IMG/VR virus record: IMGVR_UViG_3300028883_000148
Location: 1-21,023 of that record
Source: a virus
Direction: 5' to 3' (one strand)
Length of the DNA: 21,023 nucleotides
The notes under the pieces were generated by a model. It saw only the letters and a program-made list of their open reading frames with translations, was not told where the DNA came from and searched no databases. Positions within the stretch are counted from its first letter, which is position 1; each line of letters begins with the position of its first letter. This document shows positions 6,728 through 13,878 of the stretch, piece after piece. The translations under genes were made by a program, and so were the position numbers.

Positions 6728-7690
6728 TCAAAAAGGTGTCTCGTTCTGAAGAGGTCTCTCGATCTGAGGACACTCGCCCTCATAAATACGAGTACAGGCA
6801 CGCGGTGAAACCTCGTCGCGAATCTTCTGCCCGATCGCTTCGATCGCGATATCCTGATCCTTCGCTTTCGCGAACCAGCGGAAGATAAACTTCGGATCTC
6901 CGCCAGTCTCAGAAGGCATTGCGATATGAAAACGAACCATAATCGTATGCAACGGCCCGCCTTTGAAGACCCGACTCTCGATCTTCCAGAGACGCGGGAA
7001 TTCAAATGAATCAGGATCGCCGTTTTCCTTCTGGAAGATCAAGGAAACGTTATCGGTATTCGGATCGATCACGCTCTCGTACCGGATCTGTTCCTTGAAC
7101 TTGATCGAGAGGAGTGCGAGTTGAATATCCCGGAGAGTTGTGTCCATCGGCTTGAATTCACCGGCGTCGAAACCGCCAAACGCCCCGATCATTCCGCCGT
7201 AGATCGTGAGATGTTCGATCAGGGATTCGCGGGAGAACCCTCCGCCCGGGAACCATGTTTCGAGATCCGGTTCCTTCTTCAGGTCGAACGAGACAACTCC
7301 ATCGACCGGGAACAGTTCATCGACGACGGCAAAGACGCCCTTCTCGTTGAAATAAATCGACGACCGTTCCGGCAAGAAAAGACCGGACCAGTTGATAAAG
7401 GAGACGAGATCGTCGAAGCAGAGAATCTTCCGGTTCGTCTTCGCCCGATACGGACGCTTCTCGACGACACTCATTCCGGACCCGTCGTATGCGAAGATCA
7501 TTCCATCGCGTACCCGGGGATCATTGGGATCGTTCGGGATAACCTGAATCGATCGCTTTTCGACGAGATCGCCGATTTTCTTTGCCATCTCGTTCAAAGG
7601 GATCTGAATCGACGACGCCTTCACGACTTGACTCAAATCGATTTGCGCAGGCTGGCTTTCCGCCGCCGTTTCTTTGTTCTTTCCTTCCAT
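6728..7690 (-). CDS. DUF2303-like phage protein
   Basis: 320 residues from the ATG at 7688-7690, which has GGGAG 5 nt upstream; ATGs at 7702 and 7705 lie before this SD. An N-terminal polar stretch leads to helices, then F-D-D-L-V-S-F-I-N-W and a strand-rich part (I-Y-F-N-E-K-G-V-F-A-V-V-D-E-L). A central region has L-I-E-H-L followed by the repeated L-R-D-I-Q-L-A-L-L-S-I, and the end has R-F-H-I-A-M-P...F-R-W-F. The order of elements resembles DUF2303 (YfdQ-like) proteins, found in phage recombination and replication regions and of unknown function. The match is by overall layout, so it is tentative. Confidence 0.6.
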   Translation of the reverse strand: MEGKNKETAAESQPAQIDLSQVVKASSIQIPLNEMAKKIGDLVEKRSIQVIPNDPNDPRVRDGMIFAYDGSGMSVVEKRPYRAKTNRKILCFDDLVSFINWSGLFLPERSSIYFNEKGVFAVVDELFPVDGVVSFDLKKEPDLETWFPGGGFSRESLIEHLTIYGGMIGAFGGFDAGEFKPMDTTLRDIQLALLSIKFKEQIRYESVIDPNTDNVSLIFQKENGDPDSFEFPRLWKIESRVFKGGPLHTIMVRFHIAMPSETGGDPKFIFRWFAKAKDQDIAIEAIGQKIRDEVSPRACTRIYEGECPQIERPLQNETPF

Positions 7691-7732
7691 TACAGCTCCC
7701 ATCATTCTTCTGTTTAACTGCGTAAAAATGGA

Positions 7733-7977
7733 TGGGGAAGGCAGGATTCGATACCTGCATGGAGTCAGAGAATTGTAGGCGTTGCTTGGACGCCTCGTTT
7801 TCTCGGTTTTTCGTTGGACCGTTTGGGCTTACAAGCATATCTCCATACCGAAGTTTAAGCGAACCTCATGCTGGAGCCTCCGCTATGCCACAGCGCAACA
7901 CCGGCCATTAGACCCTTTCGCAGCTAACGGACTCCTTCGTCTGCATCCTTTAAGCGTCTCTATTCCGCCACTTCCCC
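7733..7977 (-). ncRNA. tRNA-like structured RNA, about 245 nt
   Basis: Almost all of the 322-bp gap 7691-8012 can fold as one RNA on the - strand. GGGGAAG (7977-7971) pairs perfectly with CTTCCCC (7740-7734) as a 7-bp acceptor-like stem. TGGCGGAAT then AGACGC (7970-7954) resembles a tRNA-Leu D-arm with a shortened loop. GCAGG and CCTGC form a T-arm directly before the 3' acceptor strand, with TCGAAT in an 8-nt loop, one base too long. Before it, GGAGTC (7935-7930) pairs with GACTCC (7766-7761), and a hairpin spans 7768-7804. Encoded CCA is not seen, and no anticodon arm fits. It could be a tmRNA-like, intron-bearing or degenerate tRNA. No tmRNA tag was found. Confidence 0.5.
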
Positions 7978-7989
7978 AAACGATTGTCA

Positions 7990-8013
7990 ATAAAGGCAGG
8001 ATATAGCCTTTAT
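7990..8013 (-). terminator. Hairpin upstream of the tRNA-like RNA
   Basis: On the - strand ATAAAGGC (8013-8006) and GCCTTTAT (7997-7990) form a perfect 8-bp stem with an 8-nt loop, followed by T and GACA. It starts at the stop codon of the upstream gene and ends 12 bp before the RNA. It may be a terminator or a processing site releasing the RNA 5' end. Confidence 0.5.
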
Positions 8014-8381
8014 CAGTTCTTCGAACTCGGTTTCGCGTCCTCGTCGGCGACCCGATCATTCATGACGAACATTCCGAACTGTTTCACGTCGTTCGAGGTA
8101 ACGTTCGTCTTGAGTACGCCGTCTTCCTCGACAATCTTCCCGGAGGTTGTATACCCGGGATATTTTGCCGAGACGTGGGCGGAGATATCAAGGAACGGGT
8201 CGAGAACCTGATTCTCCCGACGACCCTTGAGCTTGATCTTGACAGTAACCTCGCCAGACGGCTCAAGCCCGGTCTTCGGATCTTTCATCGCCTGATGAAC
8301 GCGAGCGATCTCGTCCTCGATGCGGTCGGCAACGTGCCCGCCGATCACGTTGTTAATGGTAAGCTTCTGATACTTTGCCAA
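8013..8381 (-). CDS. Phage 'replication terminator'-type protein
   Basis: 122 residues from a TTG at 8379-8381, preceded by GGGAG. The pattern is a short N-terminal strand, G-G-H-V-A-D-R-I-E-D-E-I-A-R-V-H-Q-A-M-K-D-P-K-T, then V-T-V-K-I-K-L and a strand I-S-A-H-V-S-A-K-Y-P-G-Y. This matches the layout of small phage proteins often labelled replication terminator protein: a helix ending in N/D-P-x-T, then alternating strands and a charged tail. The label is conventional and the molecular function is not established. It lies between the exonuclease and the tRNA-like RNA. Confidence 0.6.
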   Translation of the reverse strand: MAKYQKLTINNVIGGHVADRIEDEIARVHQAMKDPKTGLEPSGEVTVKIKLKGRRENQVLDPFLDISAHVSAKYPGYTTSGKIVEEDGVLKTNVTSNDVKQFGMFVMNDRVADEDAKPSSKN

Positions 8382-8444
8382 AGGATCTCTCCCTTCTTGG
8401 ATTGCAGACAGTCGCCCGGGACCGCCCGCTTTCCAGTCGTTTTA

Positions 8445-9299
8445 CTACGGAATCAAACGCAAGGCAACGGCAAGCTCCCGGGCGAGAACCGCGTCTTCAA
8501 TACAATACTTCGCGATGAGCTTTCCTTCGCCGGCGGCGATCGCCTCGGGAATCACTTGCGCCAAAGGTCGACCGCCGAACATTGCCGGGTCTGAGACCTT
8601 CTCCTTCCCGAGAAGGATCTTTGCCATAAAGTTAAGCGACTTCCTGTTTGCCGGGATATACTCACGACCGAACGGCTCGATCGTGTCGACAATATAGTCA
8701 CCGGTCTTCCACTCGGGGCCGAGATACGTTTCCCGGATCGCCTTCGCCCGGTTGAACGTGAGAACGCCCAGCCGAAGCGATCTGGCGACAATGAGCTTCA
8801 GGTCGAACTCTTTGAGGTTGTGCCCGACGAGCGGGACGAATTCGCCGGTCCTCGGATTCACGTAATCCCAGAACGCGAGGAGCATCTCTTCCTCGGACGG
8901 GTATTCAGGGAATCCCGAATCTTTGATCGTTGTGAACACCTTCGGCTCATTGTCCGGAACATCGAGGGCGATAATCGGAATCCGTGCAAGCCAACGATCG
9001 AGGCTCATTGTACGTTTGATCTGTTCCTCAAAGCGGTCGAGGGCTCCCTCCGACTTTTCCTCGAAGTCTTCGCGTGCTTGCTCAACCCGGGCGGACCACG
9101 CCAGCTCAACCCGTTCCCGGGCTTCCGGAGTCTTCGCGTTTCCGTATTTCAGCTCCGGCTCTTCAAAGACCGGAGGCTCAAAGACCGGAAGAATGTCCGG
9201 ATCGTTCCCGAACTTTTCCCGCGTCGCCTCGTCCGGATGAGTCTCGATATCGAGGCCATGAAAAGGGAAGTTCGGCGTATTGTGTCTCGGGTTATACAT
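8445..9299 (-). CDS. DEDDy-type 3'-5' exonuclease
   Basis: 284 residues with GGGAG before the ATG. The three exonuclease motifs are visible: L-D17-I-E19-T (motif I), G-H-N161-L-K-E-F-D166 (motif II) and Y265-C-I-E-D269 (motif III, the Y-x3-D of DEDDy enzymes). The family is related to the proofreading domain of B-family polymerases and removes nucleotides from DNA 3' ends with two metal ions. An unusual helical, Glu/Arg-rich segment (about residues 45-105) is inserted between motifs I and II; it may be a coiled coil for partner binding. No polymerase domain is present. It probably works in phage replication or repair with the neighbouring DNA proteins. Confidence 0.82.
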   Translation of the reverse strand: MYNPRHNTPNFPFHGLDIETHPDEATREKFGNDPDILPVFEPPVFEEPELKYGNAKTPEARERVELAWSARVEQAREDFEEKSEGALDRFEEQIKRTMSLDRWLARIPIIALDVPDNEPKVFTTIKDSGFPEYPSEEEMLLAFWDYVNPRTGEFVPLVGHNLKEFDLKLIVARSLRLGVLTFNRAKAIRETYLGPEWKTGDYIVDTIEPFGREYIPANRKSLNFMAKILLGKEKVSDPAMFGGRPLAQVIPEAIAAGEGKLIAKYCIEDAVLARELAVALRLIP

Positions 9300-9314
9300 T
9301 ACATCTCCCTTCGG

Positions 9315-10163
9315 TTAAATGGGTAAAGAATCCTGATCGCCCGGGCGAGAACCTCCGGGGCGTTGATCAGTATCATATTCGTAGCGAGGTTCTCGTGGCG
9401 ACTCCTCTTGTGTTGGCGGTTTCGCGGCGACCGGTTTCTTGTTGTAATTGTCAAGGATCTTGAGCGCCGATCTCCAGTAGAACTCCGCCGGGCGTGGATT
9501 CGCCCGATCGCGAGATCGATATCCAAGCTCAATAAAAACGGACGTCCGATCTTCCGGTCTGATCTTGTCGGCGAGATCCGGGCGTACACACTTCACGGCC
9601 TCGATAATATCAAACGACGCAATAAAAGCTTTCATTACTTCTTGAGCTTGCATCTCGAGTCGACGTTCAAGATCCGCCTTCTCTGCATCGGAAGCCGGTC
9701 GATCCTGATCTTCCGGCGGCGGAGAATCGTCGCGTTCTGGCGGAGCGGAACTGGTTGTCGATCCATGAGGGCGATTCTGGCGACGGGTTTCACGCCGGGA
9801 AGGCTGTTCTTCGTCTTCTGTTCCGACTGGCGGCGGCGGAGAATCGCTTGGGTCTGGAAGAGGGGTTTTCGAACCGGGTGGATAATAAATATAATACTCG
9901 GGCTTTGTCTTGTGATATATGTCAATCTCTTTGCCTTTGAGATCGCCCTCGATCTGATCAAGCGTTCTCCTCATCTTGTCAGACGGGAACCACATTGCAT
10001 CGATCCATCGATCATTACCGATCATTTCATTCACAGGAATTCCCCAAGTACGCCGGGCTTTCCCGTTGAATTCATTATCGTACGGACCGAGGAAGTTGCT
10101 TGACTCAAGTCGAACCCTCTTCGACTTTCCGATATCGACCTTCAGTGTCGGCTTCTTTGCCAT
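9315..10163 (-). CDS. Putative DNA-associated protein with Pro/acid-rich linkers
   Basis: 282 residues with a strong SD (GGAGAGAACCG). The N-terminal 95 residues are strand-rich, W-G-I-P-V-N-E, W-F-P-S-D-K-M, then G-K-E-I-D-I-Y-H and Y-Y-I-Y-Y-P, an arrangement like small OB-type phage proteins. Residues 100-160 are low complexity (P, S, D, E, R, Q). A helical region (160-245) has A-F-I-A-S-F-D-I-I-E-A and a Y-W-R-S-A-L-K segment. The C-terminus is again low complexity. An SSB-like or exonuclease-partner role would fit the location, but no family was recognised with confidence. Confidence 0.55.
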   Translation of the reverse strand: MAKKPTLKVDIGKSKRVRLESSNFLGPYDNEFNGKARRTWGIPVNEMIGNDRWIDAMWFPSDKMRRTLDQIEGDLKGKEIDIYHKTKPEYYIYYPPGSKTPLPDPSDSPPPPVGTEDEEQPSRRETRRQNRPHGSTTSSAPPERDDSPPPEDQDRPASDAEKADLERRLEMQAQEVMKAFIASFDIIEAVKCVRPDLADKIRPEDRTSVFIELGYRSRDRANPRPAEFYWRSALKILDNYNKKPVAAKPPTQEESPREPRYEYDTDQRPGGSRPGDQDSLPI

Positions 10164-10184
10164 CGGTTCTCTCCTCTATGCCCC

Positions 10185-10403
10185 TTATTTGAAGTGCAGG
10201 TCTTTCCGCCTTGCCCGGGAGAGATATACGTTCAAGTTGCGCTTGTTTGCGCCGCTTGCCCTCTGCACGCGACCGCTCTCCCAATTCTGAATCGACGTAT
10301 AATCGCAACCGATCCGGTTCGCAAGCTCGCTCTGGGTAAGATTCATCTCTTCGCGAACCTGCCGTACATGCCTTCCCCATGCCGAAGGCTTTATTTTACT
10401 CAT
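10185..10403 (-). CDS. XRE-type helix-turn-helix regulator
   Basis: 72 residues, with GGAAGGAG before the ATG. Residues about 10-45 have the Cro/CI layout: R-x-V-R-Q-V-R-E-E-M-N-L-T-Q-S-E-L-A-N-R-I-G-C-D-Y-T-S-I-Q-N-W-E-S-G. The last part is basic (K-R-N-L, R-A-R-R-K). It is a short phage repressor or Cro-like protein that binds operator DNA as a dimer. It is the first gene after promoter P3, whose spacer holds an inverted repeat also found at P1 and P2, so it is a good candidate for binding these sites and controlling itself. Direct proof is not available from sequence. Confidence 0.85.
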   Translation of the reverse strand: MSKIKPSAWGRHVRQVREEMNLTQSELANRIGCDYTSIQNWESGRVQRASGANKRNLNVYLSRARRKDLHFK

Positions 10404-10428
10404 CGCTCACTCCTTCCGTGTATGAATT

Positions 10429-10457
10429 AATATAGCTATACTGAATCTTCAAGTAAA
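10429..10457 (-). promoter_or_regulatory. Promoter P3 with operator
   Basis: On the - strand TTTACT (10457-10452), 17 nt, and TATATT (10434-10429). The operator TACTTGA-N4-TCAGTA, imperfect by one inserted base, occupies 10439-10455. A related element, CAGAACGTTCAGTA (+ strand), lies at 10461-10474 and overlaps the end of the methyltransferase gene. Confidence 0.6.
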
Positions 10458-10468
10458 GCCCAGAACGT

Positions 10469-11170
10469 TCAGTAAAGCGGAAGCTCCTGAGAGAGGCTCT
10501 GGGATATCAGTCGACAATAATCCGCCTTTGATTCGATCAGAACAGCAGATCGACCGAGACGCTTTGCCGCGATTCCTGTTATTCCAGACCCGGCGAACGG
10601 GTCGAGGATCGTTCCGCCCGGGGGACAATGCAGTTCGATGAGCTTCCCGATCAGTTCGTACGGTTTCGGCGTCGGATGCCCGACGGTCTTCGTCGGGTTG
10701 TATACCCTTTGATAATCGAGGATATTCACAACGTCGCGACCGCCTCCCCAATAATACGAGCCGTTCATTGTCGCGAAAAAGATGAGATCAAGAACCGGGC
10801 GATATCCCTTGTCAAGATTCCCCATTCCCAAGAGAACCCGATTCCATCCAAGAACCTGAACATTCGGGAACAGGTCGAGAATGAGCTTTCCGATCTCGTG
10901 GGTTACCCGGTAATGAGTTGCCGACGCGAACAGGAGAAACGTACCATCTGGCTTCATGAGCCGGGGAAGTTGCGGAAGAACTTCGCGGAGAAGAGCGAGA
11001 GTCTCGTCTGATTTATCATTCATAATGATATGAGACTTCTTCCGAGTCTTTTTAATCCGATGAGATTCGTAGTCTTGCCCGTACGGCGGATCGGTAAGGA
11101 TCAGGTCGAACGACCCGGTCGGAAGCGTCGGCAAGACGTCGCGGCAATCGCCCTCGTAAAGCTCTTTCAT
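10469..11170 (-). CDS. DNA methyltransferase, N4/N6 beta class
   Basis: 233 residues. The catalytic motif D27-P-P-Y30 comes first, and the AdoMet-binding motif D-P-F-A-G-S-G (about 190-196) comes near the end, as in beta-class N6-adenine and N4-cytosine enzymes. H-P-T-P-K-P lies between them, a typical feature of this family. It transfers a methyl group to adenine or cytosine in a DNA site not deducible here. No restriction-enzyme gene adjoins it, so it is likely an orphan phage enzyme protecting phage DNA. Its ATG overlaps the upstream stop (ATGA). Its 3' end overlaps operator-like sequence of P3. Confidence 0.9.
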   Translation of the reverse strand: MKELYEGDCRDVLPTLPTGSFDLILTDPPYGQDYESHRIKKTRKKSHIIMNDKSDETLALLREVLPQLPRLMKPDGTFLLFASATHYRVTHEIGKLILDLFPNVQVLGWNRVLLGMGNLDKGYRPVLDLIFFATMNGSYYWGGGRDVVNILDYQRVYNPTKTVGHPTPKPYELIGKLIELHCPPGGTILDPFAGSGITGIAAKRLGRSAVLIESKADYCRLISQSLSQELPLY

Positions 11171-11376
11171 CGCGTTACCGTCTTTACAAGCTTTTCAGTT
11201 CCGGCGAAGTTCTCGTAAACAAAGATCGTATCGATTGATTCTTGTTCCGCAAGAATCTTTTCAATCTTCGGGGCAACGTTCTGAAGATGAGCGTTTGATT
11301 CGGCAAGCGTTCCGGTCGCGGATCTGAAGTCGATTCGATACGCTTTTTTGCCGCAAGGCTTCAATGTGATCGACAT
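11167..11376 (-). CDS. Hypothetical protein (69 aa)
   Basis: 69 residues, ATG at 11374-11376, overlapping the methyltransferase start. It has an alternating strand/helix pattern: a strand with Y-R-I-D-F, a helix with H-L-Q-N-V-A-P-K-I-E-K-I-L-A-E-Q, then a strand I-D-T-I-F-V-Y-E-N-F. No family was recognised. It is a small compact alpha/beta protein in the DNA-modification cluster. Confidence 0.6.
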   Translation of the reverse strand: MSITLKPCGKKAYRIDFRSATGTLAESNAHLQNVAPKIEKILAEQESIDTIFVYENFAGTEKLVKTVTR

Positions 11377-11378
11377 AC

Positions 11379-11588
11379 TTACTCCTCGTCTTCCAGTTCT
11401 TTGAGGATCTGTTCGTAATCGCCGTCTTCCAGAGAGGCAAGATCATAAACCTCGTCAAAAACCCTCGCTATGAATCTTGAATTCCCGGAATCGTAAGCAA
11501 CCCGAACCCTTTTCAATACCCGATCTCGTTCTTCGAGTTGTCCTCGAAGCGACTTGATCGTATCGCGTAACGCTTGATTCTCGTCCAT
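11379..11588 (-). CDS. Small coiled-coil protein (69 aa)
   Basis: 69 residues from the ATG at 11586-11588, preceded by AAAGGAG. A longer open frame upstream runs through the tRNA-like element and is rejected. Residues 1-25 form a charged heptad-like helix, and the C-terminus is acidic (E-D-G-D-Y...E-L-E-D-E-E). No family was recognised. The SD lies 16-20 nt after the tRNA-like element. Confidence 0.65.
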   Translation of the reverse strand: MDENQALRDTIKSLRGQLEERDRVLKRVRVAYDSGNSRFIARVFDEVYDLASLEDGDYEQILKELEDEE

Positions 11589-11612
11589 CGGATCTCCTTT
11601 GTTTTTACCTTG

Positions 11613-11683
11613 CGGGGAACCCGGGATTCGAACCCGATGAGACGCCAGACAGGGAGGAGAGTTGCCCATCTTGTCTGTTCCCC
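11613..11683 (-). ncRNA. tRNA-like element, 71 nt, without a normal cloverleaf
   Basis: On the - strand GGGGAAC (11683-11677) pairs perfectly with GTTCCCC (11620-11614) as a 7-bp acceptor stem. Directly before the 3' strand is a canonical T-arm: TCGGG, loop TTCGAAT, CCCGG. The 39 nt between do not give D- and anticodon arms. Instead CAGACA and TGTCTG pair as one long hairpin. G follows the acceptor at the discriminator position and CCA is not encoded. It may be a degenerate tRNA or a tRNA mimic. It sits directly after the ATPase-gene hairpin and before the next SD. Confidence 0.5.
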
Positions 11684-11686
11684 TTC

Positions 11687-11705
11687 GCCCGGGAACCGCC
11701 CGGGC
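11687..11705. terminator. GC-rich hairpin after the ATPase gene
   Basis: GCCCGGG (11687-11693) and CCCGGGC (11699-11705) form a perfect 7-bp stem with a 5-nt loop, right after the ATPase stop on the - strand and just before the tRNA-like element. No T-run follows, so a processing role is possible. Confidence 0.5.
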
Positions 11706-11711
11706 TCGGGT

Positions 11712-13235
11712 TTACTTCTTGATCTTCCCGTCTTCGATCGGGATCGCGAGAGGACCGATCGACCGTCGGGTCGTGTACCAAAGTTGTGCTCCGGATTCCG
11801 TGATCATTGCCTCGATTATTGCGTACGATCGACCGGCGATCTGATCGGCTTCGTCTGCAATCACGAGCGGGAACTTGGATCCTCGGCGGAGCGGGATCGC
11901 GAGAACCGCTTGGAGCTGTTCAATCCCGGAGCATTGTGCAAGCGGAATATCGTTGATATAAACGCCGTCTTCCCGGAATTCCATACCCTCGACCGGAAGA
12001 TCCGCCCGCTTCATTGCGTCGTAACGCTCTCGTTCGAGGCGGGCGAGTCCCTTCTTCAGATTCGCGTATCGCCGTTCAACCTTCTCGAGTTCTGCTTTAT
12101 GCTCAAGAAGCTCGCCCTTCAGACGGACCTTTTCATTCGTACGATCAATCGATTCAACCCGGGAGCGGATATTGTCAACGTCGGGAAGGTCGCCGATCTC
12201 TTCCCGGCTCTGTTCGAGATCAATTATCTCGGATTCGGTCGAGGACTTCTCTGTTTGAAGAGCCTTGAGCCGGTCGTTCTTCTTTTGGGCTTCGGCAAAA
12301 TAATTGTCGCCGAGTTCTTTTTTCTTGGCCTTCGCCTCTCCCTTGATCCGTTCGATCTCGCGCTGTTCCCAGTCGTCAACTTTCGCAGTTGAAGAATTGA
12401 GTATTTCGAGATCTTTGTCGAACTCCGCCTTCAGATCTTCAATAACTTCGGGGATCTGTTCAAGCCGGGCCTGCTTGCTTGCAATGTCGTTCTCGATCTT
12501 CTCGGCGGTCTGAATGATCCGGAGGGCCTCTTCCTGTTCCTCAAGAAGCTCGGTTGTCGTGATATACTGATCAGGTGTTTCCGGCGGGATCTCTTCGAAG
12601 TTGTCAACGATGCCCTGAAGATCACGGCGACGCTTGTTCAAGACCTTCCGCTTCGCTTTAATCTTCTCTTGTCCTCGAGAGTTGCGATCGAGATCGATAT
12701 CAACGTTCACGATTGAAAGAAGTTCCTCGACTTGCTTTTTCGGGTCTTTGCGAAGAAGCTCAAGGAAGTCGAAGCCGAACCGGGCACCCATAGCATTGAG
12801 TTCGGTCTGCTTGGCTTTTACGTCTTCCTTGCCGACTTCGTGAACAATGTTCACGGTAAGGGTGGGCGTTTTCTGTTCTTCGGTCTTCGGGTCGATCAAC
12901 GCCTCGAGAATAACCTCGCGACGCGGAATACGCTTCGTAATGTTCCCTTCTTCATCGAGTTCAACGTCGCCGATCTCTGCTTTCGCGAATCCGTAAAGCT
13001 CGCCCTTCCGGAGGAGCTGTTTCGGAACCGCTCCGGCACCCTTAAACATCGATGCCAGAGTCCTCAAAACAGAAGACTTGCCTTGCCCGGTCTCGCCAGT
13101 AAGCTCAACCATATTCCCGGCGGGCTCGATTACGAGTTCCTCGATCCCGAGAATATTCTTGATCTCAAGACGAAGTATTATCCACTTACCCGGATCTTCG
13201 GGCGTTCCCTCGTTGAACTGCAATTCCTGATTCAT
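11712..13235 (-). CDS. RecF/SbcC-like AAA ATPase with long coiled coil
   Basis: 507 residues with GGAGAACCG before the ATG. The N-terminus has L-R-L-E-I-K-N-I-L-G-I and Walker A G47-E-T-G-Q-G-K-S54. Residues about 175-405 are long, charged, heptad-like coiled coil rich in Glu, Lys and Arg. The C-terminus has L-A-Q-C-S-G-I-E-Q-L-Q-A-V-L (signature-like) and Walker B V-I-A-D-E-A-D (458-464). This is the architecture of SMC/Rad50/RecF-type phage ATPases working in recombination, repair or end processing. It lacks a visible hinge zinc hook. A partner nuclease could be encoded elsewhere in the genome; the exonuclease at 8445 and the nuclease at 4758 are candidates. Confidence 0.8.
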   Translation of the reverse strand: MNQELQFNEGTPEDPGKWIILRLEIKNILGIEELVIEPAGNMVELTGETGQGKSSVLRTLASMFKGAGAVPKQLLRKGELYGFAKAEIGDVELDEEGNITKRIPRREVILEALIDPKTEEQKTPTLTVNIVHEVGKEDVKAKQTELNAMGARFGFDFLELLRKDPKKQVEELLSIVNVDIDLDRNSRGQEKIKAKRKVLNKRRRDLQGIVDNFEEIPPETPDQYITTTELLEEQEEALRIIQTAEKIENDIASKQARLEQIPEVIEDLKAEFDKDLEILNSSTAKVDDWEQREIERIKGEAKAKKKELGDNYFAEAQKKNDRLKALQTEKSSTESEIIDLEQSREEIGDLPDVDNIRSRVESIDRTNEKVRLKGELLEHKAELEKVERRYANLKKGLARLERERYDAMKRADLPVEGMEFREDGVYINDIPLAQCSGIEQLQAVLAIPLRRGSKFPLVIADEADQIAGRSYAIIEAMITESGAQLWYTTRRSIGPLAIPIEDGKIKK

Positions 13236-13250
13236 CGGTTCTCCTCTTGG

Positions 13251-13469
13251 TTAAAATGAACGATCAAGGATCTCTTTGTTCAGAGCGGCAAGATCCTCTT
13301 CCAGTTGATTCATGCCGTCGATAAACGCAGTAACGCGCTTGATCGATACCGAATCCGGACTCGAAACCAAGTCGCGGAAAATCTCCTCGCTTTCGGTAAC
13401 AAGCTTGTCGACACGGTCGCCTCCGATAATCGGAAGCCCGGCGAACGGATTGCCTTTCGGTTCTGCCAT
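13251..13469 (-). CDS. Small helical protein (72 aa)
   Basis: 72 residues, first gene from promoter P2. After a Gly/Pro-rich N-terminus, residues 20-70 form two amphipathic helices (V-D-K-L-V-T-E-S-E-E-I-F-R-D-L and a C-terminal L-E-E-D-L-A-A-L-N-K-E-I-L). No family was recognised. It precedes the ATPase gene by 15 bp and may be a partner of it. Confidence 0.6.
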   Translation of the reverse strand: MAEPKGNPFAGLPIIGGDRVDKLVTESEEIFRDLVSSPDSVSIKRVTAFIDGMNQLEEDLAALNKEILDRSF

Positions 13470-13505
13470 ACGAAACCTCTTTTCTGTTTATGAACGATAA
13501 TACTC

Positions 13506-13534
13506 AAAATACCTTACTGAATCCTCAGTATCAA
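13506..13534 (-). promoter_or_regulatory. Promoter P2 with perfect inverted-repeat operator
   Basis: On the - strand TTGATA (13534-13529), 17 nt, TATTTT (13511-13506). A perfect inverted repeat, TACTGA-GGAT-TCAGTA, occupies 13515-13530, overlapping the -35 end and spacer. It would let a dimeric repressor block polymerase. Confidence 0.65.
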
Positions 13535-13878
13535 GAGATCTCTCCGGAATTGGTATCTTTGCCCGCCTCCGGGGAGATCGTTGTTTGTGGGTTGTTTTTT
13601 ACTTCATAAAACAGGGTTCCTTTAAGTTCGTCGAGAAGGTCTTCCAATATTTGCGACTTTTCATAGCCGAACGATACCCAAGCAAGATTGCCTTTTCCGT
13701 CTGGAATATCTTCTCGATAAAAGAATCCTATTTTAACCGGCGACTGAAGATCTCGGTAGAACTTGAATCCATTATCAAGAAGGAACTTTTCAATCCTTTT
13801 AACCGCCTCGATTGATTCTTGAATATGGTTCAGGTCTTCCGTGATCGCTTGCGGAATATTCTCGATAAGCCTTCTCAT
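13531..13878 (-). CDS. Hypothetical protein (115 aa)
   Basis: 115 residues, ATG overlapping the helicase stop (ATGA at 13875-13878), so it is translated with the helicase from P1. N-terminal helices (I-P-Q-A-I-T-E-D-L-N-H-I-Q-E-S-I-E-A-V-K-R) are followed by a strand-rich part with F-F-Y-R-E-D-I-P-D-G-K-G and W-V-S-F-G-Y. Composition is lower in GC than the neighbouring helicase. No family was recognised. Confidence 0.6.
   Translation of the reverse strand: MRRLIENIPQAITEDLNHIQESIEAVKRIEKFLLDNGFKFYRDLQSPVKIGFFYREDIPDGKGNLAWVSFGYEKSQILEDLLDELKGTLFYEVKNNPQTTISPEAGKDTNSGEIS

Noticed and set aside
7733-7760. Attachment site formed by a tRNA 3' end
   Set aside because: The T-arm and acceptor sequence would suit attP, but the matching 5' acceptor strand is also present and no integrase is nearby.
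7733-7977. Standard tmRNA
   Set aside because: The 5' part lacks the usual tmRNA D-loop sequence and no convincing tag peptide ending in A-L-A-A or similar is present. Only a tRNA-like call is kept.
9363-10103. Long + strand open frame (246 codons)
   Set aside because: It mirrors the 282-residue - strand gene, has an improbable Arg/Ile/Phe-rich composition and no SD.
10469-11170. Restriction-modification system
   Set aside because: No restriction endonuclease gene adjoins the methyltransferase; neighbours are small unrelated genes.
11613-11683. Ordinary tRNA gene
   Set aside because: No pairing gives D- and anticodon arms, so an amino acid cannot be assigned.
11574-12392. Long + strand open frame (272 codons)
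   Set aside because: It is antisense to the ATPase gene and the tRNA-like element, and its sequence lacks domain patterns; the - strand frame has Walker motifs.
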